Positions 1-8,815 of a DNA stretch of 64,000 nucleotides are shown here, piece by piece. The number at the start of each line of letters is the position of its first letter. Positions within the stretch are counted from its first letter, which is position 1. Source of the stretch: Streptomyces sp. Mut1 (GTDB lineage: Bacteria; Actinomycetota; Actinomycetes; Streptomycetales; Streptomycetaceae); assembly GCF_030719295.1 (NCBI RefSeq), contig NZ_CP120997.1, forward strand, positions 3,232,001-3,296,000. The letters run 5' to 3'. Position numbers and translations under genes: made by a program. The notes beneath the pieces are model-generated. The model saw only the letters and a list, made by a program, of their open reading frames with translations, was not told the DNA's origin and made no database searches.

Positions 1-1053
1 GCGCTCGGGGTTGACGTGGTCCGGGGTGAGCGGCGAGACCCCGCCCCAGTCGTCGATGCCGGCCCCGATGAGCAGGGCGTACTCCGCGTCGACCAGGTTC
101 GGCGGGGCCTGGATGCGGGCGGACGGGCCGAGGACGTGGCGGGCGACGGCGACGGCGGCGGCCAGCTCCTCCAGCTCCGCGTCCGGCATGCCGCGCATCG
201 CGGTGTCGGGCTTGGCCCGGAAGTTCTGGACGATGACTTCCTGGATGCCGTGGTAGGCGCGGGCGGTGCGGCGCAGCTCGAACAGCGCGTCGGCGCGCTC
301 CTCGTACGTCTCGCCGATGCCGATGAGGACCCCGGTGGTGAACGGCACGTTGGACCGGCCGGCGTCTTCGAGCACGCGCAGCCGTACGGCGGGTTCCTTG
401 TCGGGTGAGCCGTGGTGCGGGCCGCCCGGTTCGGACCAGAGCCGGGTCGCCGTCGTCTCCAGCATCATCCCCATGGAGGGTGCGACGGGCTTGAGGCGCT
501 GGAGGTCGGTCCAGGTCAGCACCCCGGGGTTGAGGTGCGGCAGCAGCCCGGTCTCTTCGAGGACCCGGATCGCCATGGCGCGTACGTAGGCGAGGGTGTC
601 GTCGTACCCCTCGGCCTCCAGCCACTCCCGTGCCTCGGGCCAGCGGTCCTCCGGCCGGTCCCCGAGCGTGAACAGCGCCTCCTTGCAGCCCATCGCCGCG
701 CCCTCGCGGGCGATGGCCAGCACCTCGTCCGGCGACAGGAACATGCCGTGCCCGGCCCGCCGCAGCTTGCCGGGCACGGTGACGAAGGTGCAGTAGTGGC
801 ACGTGTCGCGGCAGAGCCGGGTCAGCGGGATGAAGACCTTGCGGGAGTACGTGATGACCCCCGGCCGCCCCGCCGCCTCCAGGCCCGCGTCCCGCACCCG
901 GGCGGCGGACGCGGCGAGATCCGTCAGATCGTCGCCGCGCGCCTGGAGCAGGACGGCGGCCTCCGCGCTGTCGAGGGCGACACCGTCACGGGCACGCCTG
1001 AGCGCACGCCGCATCGAATTGGTGGTGGGACGTCCGCGCTGAGGATCGGTCAT
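1..1053 (-). CDS. fbiC: FO synthase FbiC (CofG half), cut by left edge
   Basis: N-terminal 351 codons of the bifunctional 7,8-didemethyl-8-hydroxy-5-deazariboflavin (FO) synthase, which makes the chromophore of cofactor F420. The radical-SAM cysteines are visible as CRDTCHYC (C81, C85, C88), followed by a CofG-like barrel with the stretches [10 protein letters not shown] and [14 protein letters not shown]. The ATG at 1053 gives a start resembling streptomycete FbiC. The frame is still open at base 1, so the CofH half (full protein about 860 aa) lies outside the window. F420 would serve LLM enzymes such as the one at 14705-15550. Identification is firm; the end is missing. Confidence 0.93.
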   Translation of the reverse strand, partial: MTDPQRGRPTTNSMRRALRRARDGVALDSAEAAVLLQARGDDLTDLAASAARVRDAGLEAAGRPGVITYSRKVFIPLTRLCRDTCHYCTFVTVPGKLRRAGHGMFLSPDEVLAIAREGAAMGCKEALFTLGDRPEDRWPEAREWLEAEGYDDTLAYVRAMAIRVLEETGLLPHLNPGVLTWTDLQRLKPVAPSMGMMLETTATRLWSEPGGPHHGSPDKEPAVRLRVLEDAGRSNVPFTTGVLIGIGETYEERADALFELRRTARAYHGIQEVIVQNFRAKPDTAMRGMPDAELEELAAAVAVARHVLGPSARIQAPPNLVDAEYALLIGAGIDDWGGVSPLTPDHVNPER

Positions 1054-1170
1054 GCCAACGAGCATACGAGCGAGCGGGTGACCGCCGACTGTGCGGTTCT
1101 CCCGCAGGTCACACGCGCCCCTTGTGCCTCGGCCGTACGCGGGGCCATGCCCCGTAGGCTCGGCCCGGTG

Positions 1171-1884
1171 ATGGAAACGATCGTCCTCGACATCGGCGAA
1201 ACACTCATCCGCGACGACCGGTACTGGGCGTCCTGGGCCGACTGGCTCGGCGTCCCGCCGCACACGCTGAGCGCCCTGGTCGGGGCGGCGGTCGTCCAGG
1301 GCCGCGACAGCTCCGACGCGCTGACCATGCTCCGCCCCGGCATGGACGTCACCGAGGCGGCCCACGCCCGCGCGGCCGCCGGGCGCGGCGAACACCTCGA
1401 CGAGTCCGACCTCTACCCGGACGTACGCCCGGCCCTGGCCCGGCTGCGGGAGCTGGGCGTACGGGTGGTGATCGCGGGCAACGGCACGGCGAAGGCCGGC
1501 GAGCTGCTGCGCGCCCTCGACCTCCCGGCGGACCTGGTGGCGACCTCCGGGGAGTGGGGCGCGGCGACGCCCGACCCGGAGTTCTTCGCCCGCGTCCTGG
1601 AGGCGTCGGGCGCCGACCCGCGCGCGACGCTGTACGTGAGCGCCCACCCGGCGCACGGCCTGTTCCCCGCGAAGTCGTCCGGCCTGCGGGCGGCGCACCT
1701 GCGGCGCGGGGCGTCCGGCTACTGGTGGGCGGACCACCCGGACGTGATCGAGACGGCGGACTTCCGCGTGGACGCGCTGACGGAGCTGCCGGGGCTGGTG
1801 GAGAAGGCGGAGTCGGCGAAACCGACGGAGCCGGAGGGCGAGGCGCCGGGACAGCCGCGACCCCGGGCGCTGCGGGCGTTGTAG
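1171..1884 (+). CDS. HAD-superfamily protein with degenerate catalytic motifs
   Basis: A 237-aa protein with the HAD fold order: motif I LDIGETL (D7), a cap, motif II VVIAGNG near residue 100, a TPDPEFF stretch at 133-139 and a motif IV position at TLYVSAHP (153-160). Relative to active HAD phosphatases, the second motif I Asp is Gly9, the motif III Lys before PDP is Thr133, and the GD of motif IV is Ser-Ala. It may bind phosphorylated ligands or act as a non-catalytic paralogue rather than a phosphatase. It is divergent from fbiC. The ATG at 1171 is preferred because upstream codons in the frame do not look coding. Confidence 0.75.
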   Translation: METIVLDIGETLIRDDRYWASWADWLGVPPHTLSALVGAAVVQGRDSSDALTMLRPGMDVTEAAHARAAAGRGEHLDESDLYPDVRPALARLRELGVRVVIAGNGTAKAGELLRALDLPADLVATSGEWGAATPDPEFFARVLEASGADPRATLYVSAHPAHGLFPAKSSGLRAAHLRRGASGYWWADHPDVIETADFRVDALTELPGLVEKAESAKPTEPEGEAPGQPRPRALRAL

Positions 1885-2019
1885 GGGGGCGCGGGCACTG
1901 CGGGGCCTGTTGTAGGGCGCGGGCGTTGTGGGGCGGCGCGGGCGCTGCGGGCCCGTTGTGGGGCGCGGGCGTTGTGGCGGCGCGGGCCCGTTGTAGGGCG
2001 GCGCGGGCACGGGGGCGGG
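1885..2019. repeat. imperfect GC-rich tandem repeats in a convergent gap
   Basis: Several imperfect copies of a GGGCGCGGGCGTTGTGG-type unit fill the space between the convergent HAD and S41 peptidase genes. No gene or clear terminator hairpin is visible. It looks like slippage-derived filler. Confidence 0.6.
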
Positions 2020-2925
2020 TCAGGGCGCCAGACGGGCGAGGGCCAGAGCGTGCGCGTGGTCGAGGGCGTCGGCTGCGGCGCAGGGGCTGTCCGGCCGCAC
2101 GCCGGTGCCCTCCCAGTTCGCTCCGGAGACGGGGTTGACGGCGCGGCCGACGGGCACGGTGGCTTCCAGATGCGGGGTCAGGGTCCAGCCCCGGCACGGG
2201 TGCGCGCCACCGCGGGTGGGTTCGCCGACGACGACGGCGCGGCCGAGCTGCTGGAGGTCGTACGCCAGCTCCTCGGCGGCGGAGAACGTGCTCCCGCCGC
2301 ACAGCACGTACAACGGCTTGCTGCCGCCGAAGCGCGCGCCGGGGACGTGCGGCGGGGTCCAGGACTGCTCGCCGCGCTCGCCGTCGCGCCAGTGCATGGT
2401 GTTGAGGTGGGTGCGCTCGTCGAGCAGGTAGCCGCAGACGAAGGCGACCGTGTCGGGGTCGCCGCCCCGGTTGGTGCGCAGGTCCACGATCAGCGCCTGG
2501 GCGCGGGAGACCAGGGTGAGCGCGGCGCCCAGCGGTTCGGCGGCCCACTCCAGCGGGAACAGCATCGGTGCCGGCTCCAGCACGGCGACCCCTCCGTCGA
2601 GCAGCTGCACCCGGGGCACACCGCCCAGGGAGGAGTCGAACTCCCGGCGCATGGCGTCCAGGGTGGCAGCGCCCTGCTCCGGGGGGACCGGGATGGCGTG
2701 GTGCTTCAGTCTCAGGTGCCGGTCGCCGTTGACGGACTGCAGGTCCGAGGTGACCAGGCGGGCCAGCTCCTCGGCGTCGTCCACGTCGTAGGCGCCCTCG
2801 TCGAGGCGTCGGGTCAGCAGGGCGGCCAGCTGATCGGCTGTCCCGGGGAATACGTACTGCTCGGTCAGCAGCCGGACCATCTCGTTGATGACAGGGGCCG
2901 GCGTGAGCTTCGTCGGGGTCGTCAT
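2020..2925 (-). CDS. S41-family peptidase (tail-specific protease/IRBP type)
   Basis: A 301-aa protein with an N-terminal helical region and a C-terminal S41 protease domain. Visible motifs are LIVDLRTNRGGDPD (the core strand-turn of S41) and the nucleophile region GGSTFSAAEELAYDLQ, followed by VVVGEPTRGGAHP. No signal peptide or PDZ domain is seen, so it resembles the short IRBP-like hydrolases rather than CtpA. Divergent from an ArsR-type regulator, with a palindrome between them, which suggests direct control. The natural substrate cannot be read from sequence. Confidence 0.85.
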   Translation of the reverse strand: MTTPTKLTPAPVINEMVRLLTEQYVFPGTADQLAALLTRRLDEGAYDVDDAEELARLVTSDLQSVNGDRHLRLKHHAIPVPPEQGAATLDAMRREFDSSLGGVPRVQLLDGGVAVLEPAPMLFPLEWAAEPLGAALTLVSRAQALIVDLRTNRGGDPDTVAFVCGYLLDERTHLNTMHWRDGERGEQSWTPPHVPGARFGGSKPLYVLCGGSTFSAAEELAYDLQQLGRAVVVGEPTRGGAHPCRGWTLTPHLEATVPVGRAVNPVSGANWEGTGVRPDSPCAAADALDHAHALALARLAP

Positions 2926-2951
2926 GGCAGGGAGTAGAGCACCGCCCTTGC

Positions 2952-2979
2952 GAAAGCGTCAAGAAGATTAGACACTTTC
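2952..2979. promoter_or_regulatory. probable operator between S41 peptidase and ArsR-type regulator
   Basis: Inverted repeat GAAAGCGTC (2952-2960) / GACACTTTC (2971-2979) with one mismatch and a 10-bp AT-rich spacer, in the 57-bp divergent intergenic region just upstream of the regulator start. Its location suggests autoregulation and control of the peptidase gene; this is inferred. Confidence 0.5.
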
Positions 2980-2982
2980 CGC

Positions 2983-3537
2983 ATGCCTGATCAGCCTCCC
3001 CTCCCGCAGCCCCCCGAGGACGTCATGGAGATCGGGGCGCCGGAGCAGTTCGCGGCGCTCGCCCACCCGTTGCGTCAGCGGCTGCTCTTCGCCCTGGGCC
3101 AGCGGCCCGCCACCACCAGCCGGCTGGCGGCGCGGCTCGACGCGAAGAAGGGCAACGTGGCCCACCACCTCAAAGTGCTCCGCGAAGCCGGGCTGGTCCA
3201 CATCGCCGAGACCCGCCAGGTCCGCGGCGGCACCGAGCAGTACTACCAGCGCACCGCCCGCCGGATGGTCGTCGCGGAGCCCCAAGCGGCCGGCACCGCC
3301 GCGATGCTCGCCGCGGTCGCCCAGGAGCTGGACCGCGCACCCGTCGATCCCCACCTGACCCTGCGCCACCTGCGCCTGAGCCCCGCAAAGGCGAAGGAGC
3401 TCGGGGACACCCTCACCCGGCTGGTGGACGAGGCGGAGGAGGACGCGGAGGGCCGACCCGTGCACGGCGTGCTGGTGGCGCTCTACGAGCAGGCGGCGCC
3501 GACCGGCGGTCCCGGGACGGACCGGGACCCCGCCTGA
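2983..3537 (+). CDS. ArsR-like winged-helix regulator
   Basis: A 184-aa protein with an HTH_20/ArsR-type winged helix around residues 20-90: AALAHPLRQRLLFAL, then the recognition region KKGNVAHHLKVLREAGLV, then a wing. No metal-binding Cys motif is seen, so it is a non-metal ArsR-like repressor. The C-terminal part is helical and probably mediates dimerisation or ligand sensing. It starts 57 bp from the divergent S41 peptidase gene and directly next to an inverted repeat. Confidence 0.83.
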   Translation: MPDQPPLPQPPEDVMEIGAPEQFAALAHPLRQRLLFALGQRPATTSRLAARLDAKKGNVAHHLKVLREAGLVHIAETRQVRGGTEQYYQRTARRMVVAEPQAAGTAAMLAAVAQELDRAPVDPHLTLRHLRLSPAKAKELGDTLTRLVDEAEEDAEGRPVHGVLVALYEQAAPTGGPGTDRDPA

Positions 3538-3621
3538 CGACCGACCGGTGCCCCAACAGGGCTCATCCATAAGGGAGTTCAGGAGGAACGGATTCCGCCG
3601 GAGGGTGATCGGCCGGTGCCG

Positions 3622-3634
3622 TACTGTTCGGCCC
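3622..3634 (+). promoter_or_regulatory. putative leaderless promoter -10 of kinase copy 1
   Basis: TACTGT (3622-3627) sits 7 bp before the ATG at 3635, with no Shine-Dalgarno sequence, consistent with leaderless transcription. The same block precedes kinase copy 2 (18181-18193), and about 70 bp upstream is conserved between the copies. Confidence 0.4.
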
Positions 3635-5704
3635 ATGACTGCGGGTTTCGAGGGAAGCGTGATCGACGGGCGCTTCGAACTGCTGGAGCGGCTCGGTGGC
3701 GGCGGGATGGGGCTCGTCTGGCGGGCACGCGACATCGTCCTGCACCGGGAAGTAGCACTGAAGGAGGTCCGGCCACCGGACCCGGAACTGCTGCGGCTGC
3801 GACCCGACGCCGCGGAGATGCTACGCAAGCGAGTGCTGCGCGAGGCCGTCTCGCTGGCACGGATCACTCACCCGAACGTCGTGACAATCCACCACATCGT
3901 GAGCTCCACGGAGGTGGAGCACCCCTGGCTGGTGATGGAACTGGTCCCCGGCGGCTCACTCCAGGACCGCCTGGAACGCGGCCTGTACACCCCCACCGAG
4001 GCAGCCCGCCTGGGCCGCGGCGTACTCGCCGGACTACAAGCCGCACACGAAGCGGACATCCTCCACCGCGACGTGAAACCCGGCAACGTACTGCTGCGCA
4101 CCGACGGCACACCCCTGCTCACCGACTTCGGCATCGCCGCCGTACGCGAAGCCACCAGCCTCACCAACACCGGCGAACTCGTAGGCTCCCCCGACTACAT
4201 GGCCCCGGAGCGGCTGCGCGGCCACGACGACGACCCCTCCTCCGACCTGTGGTCACTGGCGATGATGCTGTACGTCGCGGTCGAGGGGCACAACCCGATG
4301 CGCCGCTCGTCCACCCTCGCCACCCTCGCCGCGATCCTGGAGGAGGACGTCCCACCGCCCCGCCGGGCCGACGCCCTCGGCCCCGTACTGCGCTCCGTCC
4401 TCATCAAGGACGTAACCTCCCGCCCCAACGCGAACCACCTCGACCAACTCCTCGCACAAGCCGCCGGAGACCGCCCCCTGACAGTCATCGACAGCGTGGC
4501 AGCGCCCCCCGTACCGACGACCGGCCCCGCGGAGGCGGAGGCGACGGGTCAGGCGGAGTCGGAGGGGGAGGCTGAGGCCGACGCGGCCCCGGTCGCGTAC
4601 ACGCCCACGGAGTCGTCGGCCCCGGTCTCCGCCGCCGCCGACCCGCCCGCGCGGAAGCAGGACGAAGCCGAAGCGGAGCCGGGCCCGGTTCCGGGGCCGG
4701 GCGCGGGGCGGGACGCGGGGCCGGGCGCGGGGCCGGGCGCGGGGCCGGGCGCGGGGCCGGGCGCGGGGCCGGGCGCGGGGCCGGGCGCGGGGCCGGGCGC
4801 GGGGCCGGGCGCGGGGCCGGGCGCGGGGCCGGGCGCGGGGCCGGGCGCGGGGCGGGGCGCGGGGCGGGGCGCGGGGCGGGGCGCGGGGCGGGGACCGAGT
4901 ACCGGGCCGGACGCGGCACCGAAACCGGCCGCCACACCGAAGCCGTCACCCGACCCCGCACCGGCCGACGACACCGACGGCCGGGGGAACCCCGGCGCGG
5001 AGACGAGCCGGACGCCCGTGCGCGGCGCCGGCGGCAACCGGCCGCGCCGATGGCTGATACTCCCGGCGGTCCTGGCGGCCGTACTGGTGGGCGGGCTGCT
5101 GGCCAGGGAGTTCATACCCGGCTCCGGCGATGACGACAAGCCGTTGGCCGACGCCTCGTCCACCCCCTCCGCCACCCACTCCCCCACGCCCACCCCGTCC
5201 CCCTCGCGCACCTCCAGCCCCTCGCCCTCGCCCTCACGCACGGAGGAGAAGACTCTCGTCACCCCTGCCGGCGGCCGGAAGGTCGTCAAGGCGCTGAAGG
5301 CGGTGACGGGCCGAACCATGGTGTTGCCCTGGTTCTCCCTGCACCAGAACCACGCTTCGGGCAACGCGCTCGTGAAGGACGAGAAGATGCCCGACGAGAA
5401 GGTCTTCGACAGCTTCTCGTACGAGGACGGCGAGGGCTCGCTCCAGCACAACCAGGGCATAGTCAGCAATCAGCACCTGATGGACCTGAGCAAGGTCGAC
5501 TGGGACACCCTGCCCCGCCTCCTGCGCATATGCCAGACCGAGCTGGGCGTACGGGAGGCGGACCCCAACGGCAGTTACGTGATCTTCGACTGGTACGAGG
5601 GAAAGGCGTCCATGCTGATCTACGCCAACGGCGAGTACCAGACCTCGGCCATGCTCATCGCCACGTTCGACGGTGAGATCCTCAGACGCAACGAGTCGCG
5701 CTGA
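3635..5704 (+). CDS. PknB-type Ser/Thr protein kinase, copy 1, with (GAGP)n linker
   Basis: A 689-aa transmembrane kinase. Residues 14-270 form the kinase domain: Gly loop LGGGGMG (20-26), Lys43 in VALKEV, HRDVKPGN (144-151, catalytic D146), DFG (164-166) and APERLRGH. A low-complexity linker follows, with about a dozen GAGP units and then GAGR units (near residues 352-420), one TM helix near 473-495 (RWLILPAVLAAVLVGGLLA), a Pro/Ser/Thr stalk and an extracellular domain of about 150 aa with no recognised PASTA repeat. The start at ATG 3635 matches copy 2. Near-identical in the kinase part to 18194-19999 but diverged outside the membrane. Coupled to the next gene (1-base overlap). Confidence 0.92.
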   Translation: MTAGFEGSVIDGRFELLERLGGGGMGLVWRARDIVLHREVALKEVRPPDPELLRLRPDAAEMLRKRVLREAVSLARITHPNVVTIHHIVSSTEVEHPWLVMELVPGGSLQDRLERGLYTPTEAARLGRGVLAGLQAAHEADILHRDVKPGNVLLRTDGTPLLTDFGIAAVREATSLTNTGELVGSPDYMAPERLRGHDDDPSSDLWSLAMMLYVAVEGHNPMRRSSTLATLAAILEEDVPPPRRADALGPVLRSVLIKDVTSRPNANHLDQLLAQAAGDRPLTVIDSVAAPPVPTTGPAEAEATGQAESEGEAEADAAPVAYTPTESSAPVSAAADPPARKQDEAEAEPGPVPGPGAGRDAGPGAGPGAGPGAGPGAGPGAGPGAGPGAGPGAGPGAGPGAGPGAGRGAGRGAGRGAGRGPSTGPDAAPKPAATPKPSPDPAPADDTDGRGNPGAETSRTPVRGAGGNRPRRWLILPAVLAAVLVGGLLAREFIPGSGDDDKPLADASSTPSATHSPTPTPSPSRTSSPSPSPSRTEEKTLVTPAGGRKVVKALKAVTGRTMVLPWFSLHQNHASGNALVKDEKMPDEKVFDSFSYEDGEGSLQHNQGIVSNQHLMDLSKVDWDTLPRLLRICQTELGVREADPNGSYVIFDWYEGKASMLIYANGEYQTSAMLIATFDGEILRRNESR
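4694..4894 (+). repeat. 12-bp GC tandem repeat inside kinase copy 1
   Basis: About sixteen copies of a 12-bp unit (GGGCCGGGCGCG and, at the end, GGGGCGGGGCGC variants) encode Gly-Ala-Gly-Pro/Arg. Kinase copy 2 lacks the array. The period keeps the frame, so copy number can change without a frameshift. Confidence 0.9.
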
Positions 5705-5967
5705 TGGCCCCCCGCCCGGCCACCGAGGGCACCTGGGCTCTGCCTCTGCTGACGATTGTGCCGCTCCCCCTGATCCGTCTGCTCACGGAGCTTTCCACCC
5801 CGTGGCTGGTCATTTCCTGGATACTCTGCGCCGCAGCGGCCCTCCTCGTCGGGACCGGATGGCTTTCCGTGTTCCGCCACGGAACGCGAACAGCCGGCGC
5901 CTGGGGCCTGTGCGGCCTCGTGCACGCGATACTGGCCTGGCAGTTGATCGTTCTCGCCCGTGGCTGA
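5704..5967 (+). CDS. small three-helix membrane protein next to kinase copy 1
   Basis: An 87-aa hydrophobic protein with about three membrane segments (near residues 12-28, 34-52 and 66-85). Its ATG overlaps the last base of the kinase stop codon, so it is probably translationally coupled and may assemble with the kinase. No family recognised. Kinase copy 2 has no equivalent downstream. Confidence 0.65.
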   Translation: MAPRPATEGTWALPLLTIVPLPLIRLLTELSTPWLVISWILCAAAALLVGTGWLSVFRHGTRTAGAWGLCGLVHAILAWQLIVLARG

Positions 5968-6069
5968 TCCGGTGTGTTCCGGGGACGCGTGCTGCCGCGC
6001 GAGCGCGGGCCGGAGAGAGGAGCCGCGCTCATCGATGTCCAGCGATGACGGAGAGGTGGGCATCCGCCG

Positions 6070-6489
6070 ATGAAGGACACGGGCAGGGTCGCAAGGCTCG
6101 GTGACGACTGGTGCGACATGAGCGAGGGCTGCGACCTCGACCACACGGCGCTGCCGCGCGAGCTCAGGACGGAGGTGCACCCCGAGCATCCGTTCTTCGG
6201 GGCAGCACTGGAGGTGATCGCGCACCGGCGGACGAACGACGACGTGCTCTGCCACCACCTCGATACACCCGCCCGCTTCTCGATCCTGCATCTCACGTGG
6301 TCCGGACGTGAGGAGATCGGCAGCTGCCCCACGATCGACGCGGACGGCGAATGGCCGCATATCGTCGCCTACGAGAACGACGTCGAAGAGGCTCTCAGCG
6401 CTGCGGAAGCGCTCGAACAGGCCGGCCGGCGCACCCCGATGGGGCCGGCGGGCACCCCGTCACCACCACTCCACGTGGGGCGCCTTTAA
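6070..6489 (+). CDS. hypothetical protein
   Basis: A 139-aa soluble protein with no signal peptide or TM segment and two Cys near the N-terminus (WCDMSEGC). The sequence is acidic and includes HLTWSGREE, HIVAYENDVEEALSAAEALE. It may be an immunity- or contact-type small protein, but no family is recognised. A second in-frame ATG lies at 6118. Located between kinase copy 1 and an aminotransferase remnant. Confidence 0.5.
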   Translation: MKDTGRVARLGDDWCDMSEGCDLDHTALPRELRTEVHPEHPFFGAALEVIAHRRTNDDVLCHHLDTPARFSILHLTWSGREEIGSCPTIDADGEWPHIVAYENDVEEALSAAEALEQAGRRTPMGPAGTPSPPLHVGRL

Positions 6490-6504
6490 CGAGCGGCGAG
6501 CCAG

Positions 6505-6898
6505 GTGAAAAGCAACCCGCCAGTAGTCACCCACCTGTGGGGCAAGCCCGCCGACATGGCCGGCCTCACCTCGCTGGCCAAGGACCGCGACCTGGACCTG
6601 CTCGCCCGTCTCGATGCCTACCTTGCCGGTCGCGAGGAAATCGCCGCCTACCTGACCCGCGAACTCGGGCAGACTCCCGGGCTGGAGGTCGCCCCATGTC
6701 CGAGGGGGTGAAGTCGTCTTCCCCGGCTACCCGAACACCCGCAGCCGCTACCGGGAGGGCGACTTCCCCATCGCCGAGAAGGCGCACAAGCACACGATCA
6801 AGCTGCCCGTCTGGCACCGTGAACAGGATCTGGAACTGGCCGAGCAGTACGTCAGCGCGGCCAGGAAGGTCAGCGAACACCACAAGGAGCTTCTGTGA
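6505..6898 (+). pseudogene. remnant of a DegT/DnrJ/EryC1-type aminotransferase
   Basis: Frame 1 (6505-6711) reads HLWGKPADMAGLTSLAKD, the typical cofactor-binding stretch of DegT-family sugar aminotransferases, then jumps to AYLAGREEIAAYL. Frame 2 picks up near 6695 with RGGEVVFPGYPNTRSRYR and continues to KLPVWHREQDLELAEQYV, the usual C-terminus, ending at a TGA (6896-6898) that overlaps the NUDIX start. The central part holding the PLP lysine is missing, and a frameshift separates the halves. Intact homologues are about 400 aa; here only about 130 codons remain. Interpreted as a decayed gene; the NUDIX gene was probably its operon partner. Confidence 0.6.
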
Positions 6899-7329
6899 CC
6901 GTGCCCTCCGACCTCGCCCGAACCCTGGCAGAGGAGGCCGAAGCCGAAGGCATCACCACCTTCGTGGCCGCTGCCGTCGTCACCGACGCCGACCGCGTCC
7001 TCCTGGTCCGCCGCAAGCAGGACGACTTCATGGGCGGCCTGTGGGAGATCCCCTCCGGACACGTGGAGGCAGGGGAGAGCATCCTGGACGCGGTCCGTCG
7101 CGAGACACGGGAGGAGACCGGCCTGACCGTCTCCTCCGTGGACCGCTACCTCGGGCACTTCGACTACGAGAACAGCCGCGGCACCACCACCCGCCAGTTC
7201 AACTTCGCCGTCACCGTTGCCGAGACCGGGCCGGTCGTCCTGACCGAACACGACCTGCATCAGTGGGCGACGACCGGTGACCTGCCGGGCGTCACCGACG
7301 GCGTACGGAAGGTCCTGGCCGGCGCGTAG
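6895..7329 (+). CDS. NUDIX hydrolase
   Basis: A 144-aa protein with a complete Nudix box: GHVEAGES...AVRRETREETGL (G-x5-E-x7-REUxEExGU), starting near residue 56. It would hydrolyse a nucleoside diphosphate-linked substrate with Mg2+. The GTG at 6895 overlaps the TGA of the upstream aminotransferase remnant (GTGA), so it was translationally coupled to that gene. The substrate is unknown. Confidence 0.87.
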   Translation: MTVPSDLARTLAEEAEAEGITTFVAAAVVTDADRVLLVRRKQDDFMGGLWEIPSGHVEAGESILDAVRRETREETGLTVSSVDRYLGHFDYENSRGTTTRQFNFAVTVAETGPVVLTEHDLHQWATTGDLPGVTDGVRKVLAGA

Positions 7330-7353
7330 GAACCACGGCGCCCCTTCCCGTTC

Positions 7354-7385
7354 GGCCCGTCCCTCCCAGAGACGAGGGGCGGGCC
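7354..7385. terminator. bidirectional hairpin terminator
   Basis: GGCCCGTCCCTC (7354-7365) pairs with GAGGGGCGGGCC (7374-7385), one G-U pair, 8-nt loop. It lies between the convergent NUDIX and ATP-binding protein genes. Confidence 0.65.
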
Positions 7386-7389
7386 GCCC

Positions 7390-7815
7390 TCAACTCCCCC
7401 CGGGGCCCACCCGCGCCCACACCGTCTTGCCGACCACCCGTTCGGCCACGCCCCACTCCGCCGCCAGCGCCTCGACCAGCCGCAGCCCATGGCCGTGCTC
7501 GGCAGTGTCGGCCCCGCCCGCGCACAGCTCCGGCCGTCGCTCCCCTCGCGCGTCCGACACCTCGATACGGAAGCCGTCCGCCACGGGAAGCAGGCGCAGC
7601 TCGAAGTCACGCCCCGTCACATGACCGTGGAGCACCGCGTTGGCCGCCAGCTCGGCCACGACCACCGCCACGTCGTCGGACAGCTCGCTTCCGTACGGCG
7701 TGCCCCACGCGTCCAGTTGCTGCACGGCGAGCCGGCGCGCGAGCCGGGCCCCTCGGCGCGAGGCGCTGAAGCGCTGGACGAACTCGGTACTCACAAGAGT
7801 GATTTCGGCGTTCAT
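7390..7815 (-). CDS. RsbW-like ATP-binding regulatory protein (HATPase_c)
   Basis: A 141-aa GHKL-type ATPase of the anti-sigma/serine-kinase family abundant in Streptomyces. The N box is ELAANAVLHGH and the G box is EHGHGLRLVEALAAEWGV. No other domains. It sits divergently 130 bp from an XRE/DUF397 pair, a combination often seen in bld/whi-type regulatory cassettes, so it probably acts by protein-protein inhibition or phosphorylation of a regulator. Start at ATG 7815. Confidence 0.82.
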   Translation of the reverse strand: MNAEITLVSTEFVQRFSASRRGARLARRLAVQQLDAWGTPYGSELSDDVAVVVAELAANAVLHGHVTGRDFELRLLPVADGFRIEVSDARGERRPELCAGGADTAEHGHGLRLVEALAAEWGVAERVVGKTVWARVGPGGS

Positions 7816-7945
7816 GTGACCCAGCGTGGCTGCCCGCTCGTACGCTGACCAGCAGTGACCACACGACTCCAGAAAGCTGTACGGGCCCGCCCGACCGGCT
7901 GTACGGGGTGTCGGCCGTGACCGGACGGACAGAGGCGGTACGGGG

Positions 7946-8815
7946 ATGATGACGAACACACAACGTGAAGAGCGGCCGGAGCGCCCGACCGAATCGGACG
8001 GCACCGCGCACCTGTTCAGGGCGCTCGGTAAGCAGCTGAAGTTCCTGCGCGAACGTGCGGGCATGAGCCAGAAGGAACTGGCCACGGCCACCCACTGCGG
8101 CGAGGACCTGATCTCCGCGATCGAACGGGGCGTCCGCACCCCGCAGCCGGAGTTCCTGGTCCTCGCCGACCGCGCCCTGAACACGGGCGGCCTGCTTCAG
8201 GCGGCCATGGAGGAGGTACGGGACGCGATCAAGCGGGCTCGTACACGCCATCCGGGCTGGTTCCGCGACTTCGCCCGGACGGAGGCGGAGGCGGTTGCGT
8301 TGCACATCTACAGCACCCAGGCGATCCCCGGGCTGCTTCAGACCGAAGAGTACGCACGGGCGGTCTTCACCCAACGACGCCCGCTGCTGGACGAGCAGAC
8401 GATCGAGAAGCGCGTGGCCGACCGCATGGCCCGGCAGCAGATCTTCGAGCGCTGGCCCGCGCCTACGCTCAGCTTCCTACTGGAGGAGACCGTCCTCCAA
8501 CGGCCGATCGGAGGGAGGGACGTTCACCGGGCCCAGTTGCAGCGGCTGCTGGCAGTGGGGCGAATGCGCAACGTCGAGCTTCAGGTCATGACCACCGACC
8601 GGTCCGAACACCCTAGCCTGGACGCTTCGTTCACCCTGGTCACTCCGAGAGGGCGCCAAGAAGCGGCGTACACCGAGACGTACGGGCATGCGAGGCTGAT
8701 CACGGACCCAGCTGAGGTGCGAGTCTTCACCGAACGCTTTGGAATTATGCGGGCGCAGGCGCTCTCCCCCAGGGAGACCCTGATGCTCATCGAGAAGATG
8801 TTGGGAGAGCTATGA
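7946..8815 (+). CDS. XRE-family regulator with DUF5753 (WhiJ-type)
   Basis: A 289-aa protein. Residues about 25-85 form an HTH (LKFLRERAGMSQKELA...GEDLISAIERGVRTP); the remainder is the DUF5753 domain, with the family motifs YSTQAIPGLLQTEEYAR and MTTDRSEHPSLDASFTL. Proteins of this type pair with a DUF397 protein, here the next gene, overlapping by 4 bases. WhiJ-like regulators are known to affect development in Streptomyces. A second ATG lies at codon 2. Confidence 0.9.
   Translation: MMTNTQREERPERPTESDGTAHLFRALGKQLKFLRERAGMSQKELATATHCGEDLISAIERGVRTPQPEFLVLADRALNTGGLLQAAMEEVRDAIKRARTRHPGWFRDFARTEAEAVALHIYSTQAIPGLLQTEEYARAVFTQRRPLLDEQTIEKRVADRMARQQIFERWPAPTLSFLLEETVLQRPIGGRDVHRAQLQRLLAVGRMRNVELQVMTTDRSEHPSLDASFTLVTPRGRQEAAYTETYGHARLITDPAEVRVFTERFGIMRAQALSPRETLMLIEKMLGEL

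Noticed and set aside
4694..4894. CRISPR-like array
   Set aside because: Units are 12 bp without spacers and lie in frame inside a kinase linker.
6505..6711. Stand-alone 68-aa gene
   Set aside because: Its sequence matches the interior of DegT-type aminotransferases and the rest continues in another frame, so it is treated as a remnant.
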